The position numbers and the translations under genes were made by a program. The notes beneath the pieces were generated by a model. The model had not been told where the DNA came from. It saw nothing but the letters and a program-made list of their open reading frames with translations, and did no database searches. From Betaproteobacteria bacterium UBA2293 (lineage in GTDB: Bacteria; Pseudomonadota; Gammaproteobacteria; Burkholderiales; Rhodocyclaceae), in assembly GCA_002345845.1 (NCBI GenBank), contig DDWF01000080.1:1-16515 (forward strand): DNA of 16,515 bases, written 5' to 3'. This document shows, one piece after another, positions 1 through 6,686 of this stretch; within the stretch, counting starts at the first letter, position 1, and every line of letters starts with the position of its first letter.

Positions 1-232
1 CGACGATGATGTCGATTTCCGGATCATTGACCAGGGAGAAGGCGTCGTCTGTAACTCGGGCAGCACCGCCGGTGATCTGCTTGGCCAGTTCGACATTCTT
101 GTCGGCCACGGCAACGATCTGAATCGGCCGACCGGCGCGGCGGGTAATTTCTTCCGCATTGCGCTTGAGAACGGTCCAGGTGCCACCGCCGACGGTGCCG
201 ATGCCGATAAGGCCAACATTGATAGGTTTCAT
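1..232 (-). CDS. hom: Homoserine dehydrogenase, N-terminal part (cut by window edge)
   Basis: Only the first 77 codons are present; the gene continues past the left edge. The ATG at 232 opens a protein starting MKPINVGLIGIGTVGGGT, a Rossmann NAD(P)-binding motif (GxGxVGxG) with the TVGGGT form typical of homoserine dehydrogenases. It continues through ITRRAGRPI and VAVADKN to DPEIDIIV, matching the family's dinucleotide-binding domain. The enzyme reduces aspartate semialdehyde to homoserine, the branch point to threonine and methionine, in the cytoplasm. It lies 97 bp downstream of alaA on the same strand, an arrangement I recall from betaproteobacteria, so co-transcription is likely. No strong Shine-Dalgarno precedes the start. 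The catalytic and ACT regulatory domains lie outside the window and were not seen. Confidence 0.93.
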   Translation of the reverse strand, partial: MKPINVGLIGIGTVGGGTWTVLKRNAEEITRRAGRPIQIVAVADKNVELAKQITGGAARVTDDAFSLVNDPEIDIIV

Positions 233-237
233 TTGTC

Positions 238-270
238 TAGGATCGAGTTGCTTGGGAGTTAGGATCGAGT
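238..270. repeat. Short direct repeat in the alaA-hom spacer (hom leader)
   Basis: The 11-base string TAGGATCGAGT occurs at 238-248 and again at 260-270, a 22-bp period, just upstream of the hom start at 232. A second short string, GGGAGTT, occurs at 254-260 and 283-289. The repeats are seen directly. They could be operator half-sites, or a chance local duplication. I find no convincing promoter or terminator in the rest of 233-329. Confidence 0.5.
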
Positions 271-329
271 GATCAAAAGCCCGGGAGTTGTGCCATTTAC
301 TGACAGCTCAAGCCCCTGGCAGCCAATAG

Positions 330-1559
330 CTAATTAGTGCCGTGCCGCTTGCGGTAGTTTTCCAGGAAGCGGGCAAGACGGCCGATGGCTTCGCGCAGGT
401 CGTCCTCATGCGGCAGGAAGACCAGGCGGAAATGGTCGGGATGCGGCCAGTTGAAGCCGGTGCCCTGAACCAGCAGCACCTTCTCTTCCTGCAGCAGTTC
501 GGCGATGAAGGCCTGATCGTTCTTGATCGGGTAGATCTGCGGATCGAGCCTGGGGAACATGTACAGCGCCGCCTTCGGTTTGACGCAGGAAACACCGGGA
601 ATGGCATTGATCAGGTCGAAGGCGATGTCGCGCTGGCGACGCAGACGGCCGCCCTCGGAAATCAGGTCGTCGATGCTCTGGTAACCGCCGAGCGCCGTCT
701 GGATGCCGTGCTGTCCGGGGGCATTGGCGCACAGGCGCATCGACGCCAGCATATCGAGCCCTTCGATGTAATCCTTGGCGTGACGCTTTTCACCAGAAAC
801 AATCATCCAGCCAGCCCGGTAGCCGCAGGAACGATAGTTCTTCGACAAGCCGTTGAAGGTGATGGTCAGCACATCCTCGGACAACGCTGCAATCGAGGTG
901 TGCTTGACGCCGTCGTACAACACCTTGTCATAGACTTCGTCGGCGTAAATGATCAGGTGATGCTCACGGGCGATATCGATGATCTCGTGCAGCAGGTCGT
1001 CCGGATAGAGCGCGCCGGTGGGGTTGTTCGGATTGATGATGACGATGGCGCGGGTGTTCTTGTTGATCTTGCTGCGGATGTCGTTGAGATCCGGCAGCCA
1101 GCCCTTTTCCTCGTCGCACAGGTAATGCACCGGCTTGCCGCCGGATAGGCTGATCGCCGCCGTCCACAACGGATAATCCGGCGCCGGCACCAGCACTTCA
1201 TCACCGGCATCGAGCAAGGCGTTCATGGCCATGACGATCAACTCGGAAACGCCGTTGCCGACGTAAATATCCTCCAGCGTCACACCCTTGATGTGCTTCT
1301 GCTGGGTGTAATGCATGATCGCCTTGCGCGCCGCGAAGATGCCCTTCGAGTCCGTATAGCCGGCCGCGTTCGGCAGGTTGCGGATGATGTCCTGCTGGAT
1401 TTCCTCGGGCGAATCGAAGCCGAACGCGGCCAGATTGCCGATGTTCAGCTTGATGATCTTGTGGCCCTCTTCTTCCATCTGTTTGGCCATCTGCAGTACG
1501 GGACCACGGATGTCATAACAGACGTTGGCGAGCTTGGCGGATTTCTTGACGTGTTTCAT
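330..1559 (-). CDS. alaA: Glutamate-pyruvate aminotransferase AlaA (class I/II PLP enzyme)
   Basis: A 409-residue fold-type I aminotransferase that matches E. coli AlaA (about 405 aa, from memory) almost end to end. Landmarks are KLANVCYDIRGPV near the N-terminus, YVGNGVSELIV at 99-109, VPAPDYPLWTAA at 124-135, IINPNNPTGA at 174-183, YADEVYDK at 205-212 and FNGLSKNYR at 235-243, where Lys240 should carry the PLP Schiff base. KVLLVQGTGFNWPHPDHFRLV lies near the C-terminus. The enzyme transfers an amino group between glutamate and pyruvate to make alanine in the cytoplasm. It starts at ATG 1559 without an obvious Shine-Dalgarno; hom follows on the same strand. The Asn-Leu-Ala-Ala reading at 42-45, where E. 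coli has Asn-Pro-Ala-Pro, looks like normal lineage variation. Confidence 0.95.
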   Translation of the reverse strand: MKHVKKSAKLANVCYDIRGPVLQMAKQMEEEGHKIIKLNIGNLAAFGFDSPEEIQQDIIRNLPNAAGYTDSKGIFAARKAIMHYTQQKHIKGVTLEDIYVGNGVSELIVMAMNALLDAGDEVLVPAPDYPLWTAAISLSGGKPVHYLCDEEKGWLPDLNDIRSKINKNTRAIVIINPNNPTGALYPDDLLHEIIDIAREHHLIIYADEVYDKVLYDGVKHTSIAALSEDVLTITFNGLSKNYRSCGYRAGWMIVSGEKRHAKDYIEGLDMLASMRLCANAPGQHGIQTALGGYQSIDDLISEGGRLRRQRDIAFDLINAIPGVSCVKPKAALYMFPRLDPQIYPIKNDQAFIAELLQEEKVLLVQGTGFNWPHPDHFRLVFLPHEDDLREAIGRLARFLENYRKRHGTN

Positions 1560-1572
1560 GGAGGCATTCCGG

Positions 1573-1600
1573 TTTGGCGCAATTCGGCCAAAGGTATAAT
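1573..1600 (+). promoter_or_regulatory. Candidate sigma-70 promoter for the Mth938-domain gene
   Basis: A perfect TATAAT -10 box sits at 1595-1600. TTTGGC at 1573-1578 is a weak -35 with a 16-bp spacer. Transcription would begin near 1607, about 50 bp before the GTG start at 1657. The site lies in the 97-bp gap between divergent alaA and the Mth938 gene. The -10 match is direct; activity is inferred. Confidence 0.5.
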
Positions 1601-1656
1601 CCTACTTTATCGCATGGTGCACCGCAATTTCGGCGGGCCTTTCGGGACTATCGTTT

Positions 1657-2028
1657 GTGAAACTTCATCTCTCCAACGCCGCCGGCCTCAACCTGTTCAC
1701 CGCCCATGGCGAAGGCTATGTCGCCGTCAACAATGAGCGCTACGAAACGAACTTGATCGTGCTGCCGGAATCCATCATCGCCGACTGGACAAAAGCCAAC
1801 ATCCTGACGCTGACCATGGACGACATGGACAAGTTGCTGGCGCTGGGAACCGGCATCATCCTGCTCGGCACCGGCAACCGCCTGCGCTTCCCGCCAGGGC
1901 AGTTGCTCAAGCCCTTCGCCCAGGCCGGCATCGGCCTCGAGGTCATGGACTTGCCGGCCGCCTGCCGTACCTACAACATCCTCGCCAGCGAAGGCCGCCA
2001 GGTCGCAGCGGCCCTGCTTTTCGACTGA
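1657..2028 (+). CDS. Mth938-domain (DUF498) small protein
   Basis: A 123-residue soluble protein with no signal peptide or membrane segment. It matches the Mth938/DUF498 family, related to the mitochondrial complex I assembly factor NDUFAF3. Diagnostic stretches are GTGIILLGTGNRLRFPP (about 65-81) and GIGLEVMDLPAACRTYNIL (about 92-110), followed by EGRQVAAALLFD at the end. The bacterial function is not established. The start is GTG at 1657, giving MKLHLSNAAG, with no upstream in-frame alternative that fits the family. The gene is divergent from alaA. Its TGA (2026-2028) directly abuts the antisense stop of manC (2029-2031), so the two genes converge with no spacer and no terminator between them. 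Confidence 0.9.
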   Translation: MKLHLSNAAGLNLFTAHGEGYVAVNNERYETNLIVLPESIIADWTKANILTLTMDDMDKLLALGTGIILLGTGNRLRFPPGQLLKPFAQAGIGLEVMDLPAACRTYNILASEGRQVAAALLFD

Positions 2029-3465
2029 TCAGCGGCGACCGTAGGTATCCTCAAAACGGACAATGTCGTCCTCGCCGAGGTAACTACCGGACTGCACCTC
2101 GATCATCTCGAGCGGCACGATCCCGGGATTCTCCAAACGATGCTTGACGCCAAGCGGGATGTAAGTCGACTGGTTCTCGGTGACCAGGAAGACCTCATCG
2201 CCCTTGGTCACCCGTGCCGTACCGCTGACCACGATCCAGTGCTCGGCACGGTGATGGTGCATCTGCAACGACAAGGCGGCCCCCGGTTTGACGCCGATAC
2301 GCTTGACCTGGAAACGCTCGCCAGAATCGACACCGTCGTACCAGCCCCAAGGCCGGTAGACCTTGCGATGCCACTGGGCAACCGCCCGCCCGTCCGCCTT
2401 CAGGCGATCGACGATCTTCTTCACATCCTGCGTTGCATCGTGATGGGCGACCAGTACCGCGTCGTCCGTCTCGACCACCACCAGATCGCTTAGACCAACG
2501 CAGGCAACCAGCCGGCTCTCGGAAATCGCCAGGGTATTGTGGCAACCTTCGAGCAGCACATCGCCGCGCCAGGCATTGCCCTCGTCGCATTTGGGCAGCA
2601 CCTTCCACAGCGCATCCCAGGCCCCAACATCCGACCAGCCAGCAGCCAGCGGAATCACCGCACTTTTCGGCAGCCCGGCCAAGTCCCCGGTCAGACGCTC
2701 CATCACCGCATAGTCGATCGAGTCAGAAGGACATTGCCCAAAGGCGGCCTGATCAACGCGAATGAAGTCACCATCCTCGCTGCCGCCCTGTAGGGCCAGC
2801 CGACAGGCAGCAAGGATATCGGCCCGGCAGTGTTCGAGGGCTGCCAACCAGGTCGAGGCGCGCATGACAAAGATGCCGCTGTTCCAGAGGAAGTCGCCGG
2901 CATCCAGATAGGCCTGCGCCGTCTCGCGATCCGGCTTCTCGACAAAGCGCGCCAGTTCGAAGGCCGAGCCGCCACCCAGCGCGGTCCCCTGCTGGATGTA
3001 GCCATACCCCGTCTCCGGACAATCCGGCGTAATGCCGAAAGTCACCGCCATACCCGCCTCGGCGAGCGCCACAGCACGCGTCACGGTCGTTTTAAAGGTT
3101 GCCGCATCGAGTATCACGTGATCGGCCGGCATCACGACCAGTACGGGATCGCCACCCTGCTGTTGCGCCCAGAGTGCCGCCAGAGTCAGTGCCGGCGCCG
3201 TGTTGCGGCCAAAGGGCTCAAGCAGCGCCTTGCCCTTCTTGCCGAGCAAGCGCAATTGCTCGGCGACGACGAAGCGGTGCTCCTCATTGCAGACCAGCAG
3301 CGGCTCGCCCAGTCCCTCGATGCCGTCGAGACGAGCAACGGTTGCCTGCAACATCGACTGCTCGCCGACCAGCGGCAACAACTGTTTCGGATACTTTTCG
3401 CGCGATAGCGGCCACAGGCGCGTTCCGGAACCCCCAGAGAGGACGACTGGAAGAATCATGTTCAT
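2029..3465 (-). CDS. manC: Mannose-1-phosphate guanylyltransferase / mannose-6-phosphate isomerase
   Basis: A 478-residue bifunctional type II GMP-PMI (ManC/AlgA family), full length. The nucleotidyltransferase domain has LSGGSGTRLWPLSREKYPKQ (9-28, pyrophosphorylase signature), GRNTAPA (86-92), PADH (113-116), ETGYGYI (151-157), FVEKP (174-178) and NSGIF (195-199). The C-terminal cupin isomerase domain has RPWGWYD (371-377) and QMHHHRAEHW (401-410) with the metal-binding histidines. It converts fructose-6-P to mannose-6-P and mannose-1-P plus GTP to GDP-mannose in the cytoplasm; phosphomannomutase for the middle step is not in the window. Start is ATG 3465; an in-frame ATG at 3459 is possible, and neither has a clear Shine-Dalgarno. 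It lies 46 bp downstream of the LolA-like gene on the same strand. Its likely role is supplying the EPS locus at 11636 onward. Confidence 0.96.
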   Translation of the reverse strand: MNMILPVVLSGGSGTRLWPLSREKYPKQLLPLVGEQSMLQATVARLDGIEGLGEPLLVCNEEHRFVVAEQLRLLGKKGKALLEPFGRNTAPALTLAALWAQQQGGDPVLVVMPADHVILDAATFKTTVTRAVALAEAGMAVTFGITPDCPETGYGYIQQGTALGGGSAFELARFVEKPDRETAQAYLDAGDFLWNSGIFVMRASTWLAALEHCRADILAACRLALQGGSEDGDFIRVDQAAFGQCPSDSIDYAVMERLTGDLAGLPKSAVIPLAAGWSDVGAWDALWKVLPKCDEGNAWRGDVLLEGCHNTLAISESRLVACVGLSDLVVVETDDAVLVAHHDATQDVKKIVDRLKADGRAVAQWHRKVYRPWGWYDGVDSGERFQVKRIGVKPGAALSLQMHHHRAEHWIVVSGTARVTKGDEVFLVTENQSTYIPLGVKHRLENPGIVPLEMIEVQSGSYLGEDDIVRFEDTYGRR

Positions 3466-3511
3466 GATTTATCGAAAAAATGACGAGGGCGAAGCATAAC
3501 CGATCTGCATG

Positions 3512-4306
3512 TCAGAGTTTTTTCAGGTATTCCTTGGTAAACACCCGGTCCGGCAGTTCACGTAGTTTCATCTCGCTGTATTCGAGGACCGATTTCTCAC
3601 CACTACGCAAGGCGTCCTCCATCACCAAACGTGTCGGCCGCAGCTTGCCGGCGAGCGTCTTGAAATCTTCATAGCTCGCCTTCTTGAGCAGCCGGTTGGA
3701 GAGCGAGTAGAACTCGGCTCTGAACGGCCAGGAATTTTTCTGATTCACCCAGTAAACAACCTTCTGGTAGGTCACCGAGCGATCGACGGCAGTCAATTCG
3801 AGGACCACATAGTTTTCCCCATCGATGGTCTCCTTGCGCAGCACCTTGGGGTTGTAATCACCGGCAAAATTGGCGCGCGCGAGGTCGCCGTTAGCGACCT
3901 GACCGGTCAGCCGCTGGGCAAGCGAAATGCGCACCGGCTGCGAAACCTCGGGCATAAACACCCACAGATCGCGGCCCTTCATCAGGATGATCTGGCCGCG
4001 CTCGGAAGCCGGCTCGGTGACCATGACCACGGTATTTTCATTACCCTTCGACAACACGCGGTATTTGCGCTGCTCCGCTGCCCCATCGCTCTTGTTCGTA
4101 TTGATGACGATATCGACCTGGAACCCCTCCCCCGGGAAGCGTACCTGATCCGCCTTTTCCACTATACTGCGCGCATAGGCGTCATCCGCCGGATCTGCGT
4201 CAGCCTGCTGAGCCAGCGCAACAGCCGACTGGAACATCAGGAAGATGCCGGAGAGCAGCAGGCAGATCCAACCATTCAGCGGCTTGGCACAATTGCGTAA
4301 CAACAT
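3512..4306 (-). CDS. LolA-like outer-membrane lipoprotein-sorting protein (periplasmic)
   Basis: A 264-residue exported protein. MLLRNCAKPLNGWICLLLSG and the following hydrophobic run form a signal peptide with likely cleavage after AVALA, before QQADADPAD. The mature part resembles the LolA_like family (annotated 'outer membrane lipoprotein-sorting protein'): KYRVLSKGNENTVVMVTEP, RGQIILMKGRDLWVFMPEVS, then LAGKLRPTRLVMEDALRSG and LELTAVDRSVTYQKVVYWV. Such proteins have a half-barrel that holds lipid or another hydrophobic ligand and are often encoded beside transporters. ATG 4306 was chosen because GAGGAG (4318-4313) precedes it by 6 nt. The frame stays open to 4579, but that extension overlaps the divergent ABC gene. 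It is transcribed away from the ABC ATPase (51-bp gap) and is followed by manC. The substrate is unknown. Confidence 0.85.
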   Translation of the reverse strand: MLLRNCAKPLNGWICLLLSGIFLMFQSAVALAQQADADPADDAYARSIVEKADQVRFPGEGFQVDIVINTNKSDGAAEQRKYRVLSKGNENTVVMVTEPASERGQIILMKGRDLWVFMPEVSQPVRISLAQRLTGQVANGDLARANFAGDYNPKVLRKETIDGENYVVLELTAVDRSVTYQKVVYWVNQKNSWPFRAEFYSLSNRLLKKASYEDFKTLAGKLRPTRLVMEDALRSGEKSVLEYSEMKLRELPDRVFTKEYLKKL

Positions 4307-4312
4307 AGGCAT

Positions 4313-4318
4313 CTCCTC
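4313..4318 (-). promoter_or_regulatory. Shine-Dalgarno that fixes the LolA-like start
   Basis: On the minus strand GAGGAG is followed by the 6-nt spacer ATGCCT and then ATG at 4306. The upstream in-frame ATGs (4312, 4324, 4330, 4336) lack such a site, so 4306 is the best start. Confidence 0.7.
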
Positions 4319-4357
4319 GCACATGTTCATCGTCATTTTTCGCGCAGCCCGTCCGGC

Positions 4358-5119
4358 ATGAGCAGCGTCGTCCGCATTGAACGCGTCTTCAAGGAATACC
4401 TGCTCGGCGAGCAGATCGTCCAGGCGCTCAATGATATTACACTGACCATCGAACCCGGCGTCTTCCTGGCCATCTCCGGCCCTTCCGGCAGCGGCAAGAC
4501 AACCATGCTCAACCTGATCGGCTGCATCGACCGGCCGACCAGCGGCAACATCTACATCAACGAAGAGAACGTCTCGCAAAAATCGGCCAACGAACTCGCC
4601 GACCTGCGTTCACGTTCGATCGGCTTCATCTTCCAGACATTCAATCTGCTGCCCGTCCTCACTGCCGCCGAAAACGTCGAATACCCGCTGCTCCGGCGCA
4701 AGGACATCTCCGCCGCCGACCGCAAGCGCCGCGTCGACTATTTCCTCGACATCGTCGGCCTCAGTAAATATGCCAATAACCGCCCCAACCAGCTCAGTGG
4801 CGGCCAGCGCCAGCGCGTCGCCATTGCCCGCGCCCTGGCCGTCAAACCGGCCATCGTACTGGCCGACGAACCGACGGCCAATCTCGACAAGACCACGGGC
4901 ATCGAAATCCTCAAATTGATGAAGCTCATCAACGAGCACCTCGGCACCACCTTCATTTTCTCGACCCACGACCAGAAAGTCATCGACCATGCCAACCGCC
5001 TGGTCAAGGTCGAGGATGGCACCATCAAGGCCTTCGGCGTGCGCAGCGCAAAACGCAACTGGAACATCGCCCGCGTCCGCAATCTGTCGGACATTGCCGC
5101 CGAAAACATTCCCGGATAA
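4358..5119 (+). CDS. ABC transporter ATP-binding protein (LolD/MacB/FtsE type)
   Basis: A 253-residue nucleotide-binding subunit with all motifs intact: Walker A GPSGSGKT (41-48), Q-loop Gln93 in IFQTFNLLPV, signature LSGGQRQRVAIARAL (146-160), Walker B AIVLADEP (165-172) with catalytic Glu171, D-loop NLD and H-loop His204 in FSTHDQ. The QTFNLLPVLTAAENVEYPLL stretch and the THDQKVIDHANRLVKVEDG ending place it in the LolD/MacB/FtsE group, which works with FtsX-fold permeases rather than with importers. About 25 basic and polar residues follow the core. The natural partners are the two permeases at 9056-11506, separated from it by three genes. It starts at ATG 4358 with no strong Shine-Dalgarno. 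Energises extraction or export from the inner membrane; cargo unknown. Confidence 0.93.
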   Translation: MSSVVRIERVFKEYLLGEQIVQALNDITLTIEPGVFLAISGPSGSGKTTMLNLIGCIDRPTSGNIYINEENVSQKSANELADLRSRSIGFIFQTFNLLPVLTAAENVEYPLLRRKDISAADRKRRVDYFLDIVGLSKYANNRPNQLSGGQRQRVAIARALAVKPAIVLADEPTANLDKTTGIEILKLMKLINEHLGTTFIFSTHDQKVIDHANRLVKVEDGTIKAFGVRSAKRNWNIARVRNLSDIAAENIPG

Positions 5120-5137
5120 CCTCTCAGGACTATCGCC

Positions 5138-6484
5138 GTGTCAAACAAGTACCGCCCATTTCCCTGCCTGACGCTCATTGCCGCCGCCTGCATCAGCCTC
5201 GGCGCGCAGGCCGCCGACGATCGCGAATCACTCTTCGGCGACGACCTGCCCGCCATCGACAAAAAAGAGGAATCTTTCGGCTCCGGCATCAAGGGCTTTA
5301 TTCAGTTCGAACTGGCCCGCACCACCGGCGACCCCGACCACTGGTCGAAGATGCGCACGCGCGCCGACCTCTCCAGCCAGGGAAAACTGGGCGATGGCAT
5401 CAAATGGAAGCTGGGTGCCCGCATCGACTACGACGCGGTTTACAGCGTTGAACACAATTTCTATCCGGGCGCCGTCGAAAGGGACCAGCGTTTCAACGTT
5501 GACCTGCGCGAGAACTACCTCGACTTCAGCGCCGGCAGCTTCGATTTCCGCCTCGGTCGCCAGCATGTCATCTGGGGTGAAATGGTCGGCCTCTTCTTTG
5601 CCGACGTCGTTTCCGCCCGCGATCTGCGCGAATATATCCTGCCCGATTTCGACCAGATGCGTACGCCGCAGTGGGCTGCCCGCGCCGAATACTATGGCGA
5701 CGACCTGCATGCCGAACTACTCTGGATTCCCGTTGCCACGGTGGACAACATCGGCAAGCCCGGCGCCGACTTCTACCCCTACCAACCGGTACCACCCGGC
5801 TTTGCCGTGCGTTACCGCAACCAGGAGCGGCCAACCCGCGACCTGAACAACATGAATTACGGCCTGCGCGTCTCAACACTGCAAAGCGGCTGGGACATTT
5901 CCGGCTTCTATTACCGGAGCAGCGACATCAACGCCACCTTCTATCGCGACCCGATTACCGGCCCCAGCATCACCTATGAACCCCGGCACGATCGCATTCA
6001 CCAGCTAGGCGGCACCCTGACCAAGGATTTCGGTAATGTAGTACTAAAGGCCGAAACGGTTTACACCCGCGGCCGTAGCTTCACCGTCCTCGACCTGACC
6101 GACACCGACGGCGTCGCCCGCCAGAACACCCTCGACTGGGCCGCCGGCCTCGACTTCACTCTGGGCACCGACACCCGTCTCAACCTGCAACTCTTCCAGC
6201 GCCACTTCTTCGACCACAACCCCAACCTGATCGCTGACAAGAGCGAAAACGGCTACAGCGTCCTGGTCAACAGCAAGTTCCTCAACAACTGGGAAGCTCA
6301 GGCCCTGCTCATCGCCAGCACCAACCGTACCGATTGGCTATTCCGCCCACGCCTGACCTGGAACTTCGAACGCAACTGGCGCTGGCTGATCGGCGCCGAC
6401 GTATTCAAGGGGCCGGATCTTGGTATGTTTGGGCGCTATGACCAGCAGGATCGGGTGTATTCAGAAGTGCGTTACAGCTTCTGA
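5138..6484 (+). CDS. DUF1302-like outer-membrane beta-barrel protein
   Basis: A 448-residue protein with a signal peptide (LTLIAAACISLGAQA, cleavage about residue 25 before ADDRE) and alternating strands ending in a C-terminal aromatic (EVRYSF), the usual outer-membrane barrel signal. GRQHVIWGEMVGLFFADVVS and the following DLREYILPDFDQMRTPQWAARAEYY resemble the DUF1302 family, an uncharacterised barrel family often found near RND or ABC transporters and LolA-like proteins. It could be an exit channel or a receptor for the module's cargo. The start is GTG 5138 with AGGA at 5126-5129, eight bases upstream. It begins 18 bp after the ABC ATPase stop, so the pair is probably co-transcribed. It could also be described as an alginate-export-like porin; the barrel call is firmer than the family name. 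Confidence 0.8.
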   Translation: MSNKYRPFPCLTLIAAACISLGAQAADDRESLFGDDLPAIDKKEESFGSGIKGFIQFELARTTGDPDHWSKMRTRADLSSQGKLGDGIKWKLGARIDYDAVYSVEHNFYPGAVERDQRFNVDLRENYLDFSAGSFDFRLGRQHVIWGEMVGLFFADVVSARDLREYILPDFDQMRTPQWAARAEYYGDDLHAELLWIPVATVDNIGKPGADFYPYQPVPPGFAVRYRNQERPTRDLNNMNYGLRVSTLQSGWDISGFYYRSSDINATFYRDPITGPSITYEPRHDRIHQLGGTLTKDFGNVVLKAETVYTRGRSFTVLDLTDTDGVARQNTLDWAAGLDFTLGTDTRLNLQLFQRHFFDHNPNLIADKSENGYSVLVNSKFLNNWEAQALLIASTNRTDWLFRPRLTWNFERNWRWLIGADVFKGPDLGMFGRYDQQDRVYSEVRYSF

Positions 6485-6604
6485 GCAGGCTGTCGGTTTT
6501 CTTTACACCCAGCAAATAAAGGCTCGGCGACATTCTTCGGATGATGAATAAAAACAACGTCAAGCAATTGATTTATTGGATAAAACGAAAACAAACAAAT
6601 GGTG

Positions 6605-6620
6605 TGGCACGGTAGCTGCT
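6605..6620 (+). promoter_or_regulatory. Sigma-54 (RpoN) type promoter upstream of the PEP-CTERM gene
   Basis: TGGCACG at 6605-6611, a 4-base spacer, then CTGCT at 6616-6620 matches the -24/-12 consensus TGGCACG-N4-TTGCW with one mismatch. The invariant GG (6606-6607) and GC (6618-6619) have the canonical 10-bp separation. Transcription would start near 6631, about 54 nt before the ATG. PEP-CTERM genes are known to be controlled by the PrsK/PrsR two-component system with RpoN, so the site fits the gene. An activator site should lie upstream, in the AT-rich 6485-6600 region; only a weak TCAA-N4-TTGA dyad (6560-6571) is visible there. Confidence 0.78.
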
Positions 6621-6663
6621 TAGTAGAACTCGCAACCGGGGCCAGCCCCAATCTGATAAACCA

Positions 6664-6686
6664 ATTCCATGAAGGAGTATTGGAAT
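6664..6686 (+). promoter_or_regulatory. Possible hairpin presenting the PEP-CTERM Shine-Dalgarno
   Basis: ATTCCA (6664-6669) is the exact reverse complement of TGGAAT (6681-6686), leaving an 11-nt loop (6670-6680) that holds the Shine-Dalgarno AAGGAG (6672-6677). The right arm includes the first two bases of the ATG at 6685. An alternative pairing is CCAAT (6661-6665) with ATTGG (6679-6683). The complementarity is directly visible; translation control is inferred, and the stem is only 6 bp. Confidence 0.4.

Noticed and set aside
342..1148. 268-codon open frame antisense to alaA
   Set aside because: It mirrors a strongly conserved aminotransferase; no family resemblance or ribosome-binding site.
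1416..1445. Unusual Asn-Leu-Ala-Ala in the AlaA substrate loop
   Set aside because: E. coli has Asn-Pro-Ala-Pro there, but I recall a Leu variant in betaproteobacterial homologues; the rest of the enzyme is intact.
4285..4297. TGGCAC followed by TTGC upstream of the ABC ATPase, looking like sigma-54
   Set aside because: The GG to GC spacing is 7 instead of 10 bp, which is not tolerated by RpoN promoters, and it lies inside the LolA-like coding region.
4307..4579. N-terminal extension of the LolA-like frame up to 4579
   Set aside because: It runs antisense through the start of the ABC ATPase gene and would bury the signal peptide; a Shine-Dalgarno and ATG at 4306 give a normal exported protein.
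6640..6655. GGGG-CCAG-CCCC hairpin in the PEP-CTERM leader as a terminator
   Set aside because: Only a 4-bp stem with no U-tract, located after the proposed transcription start.
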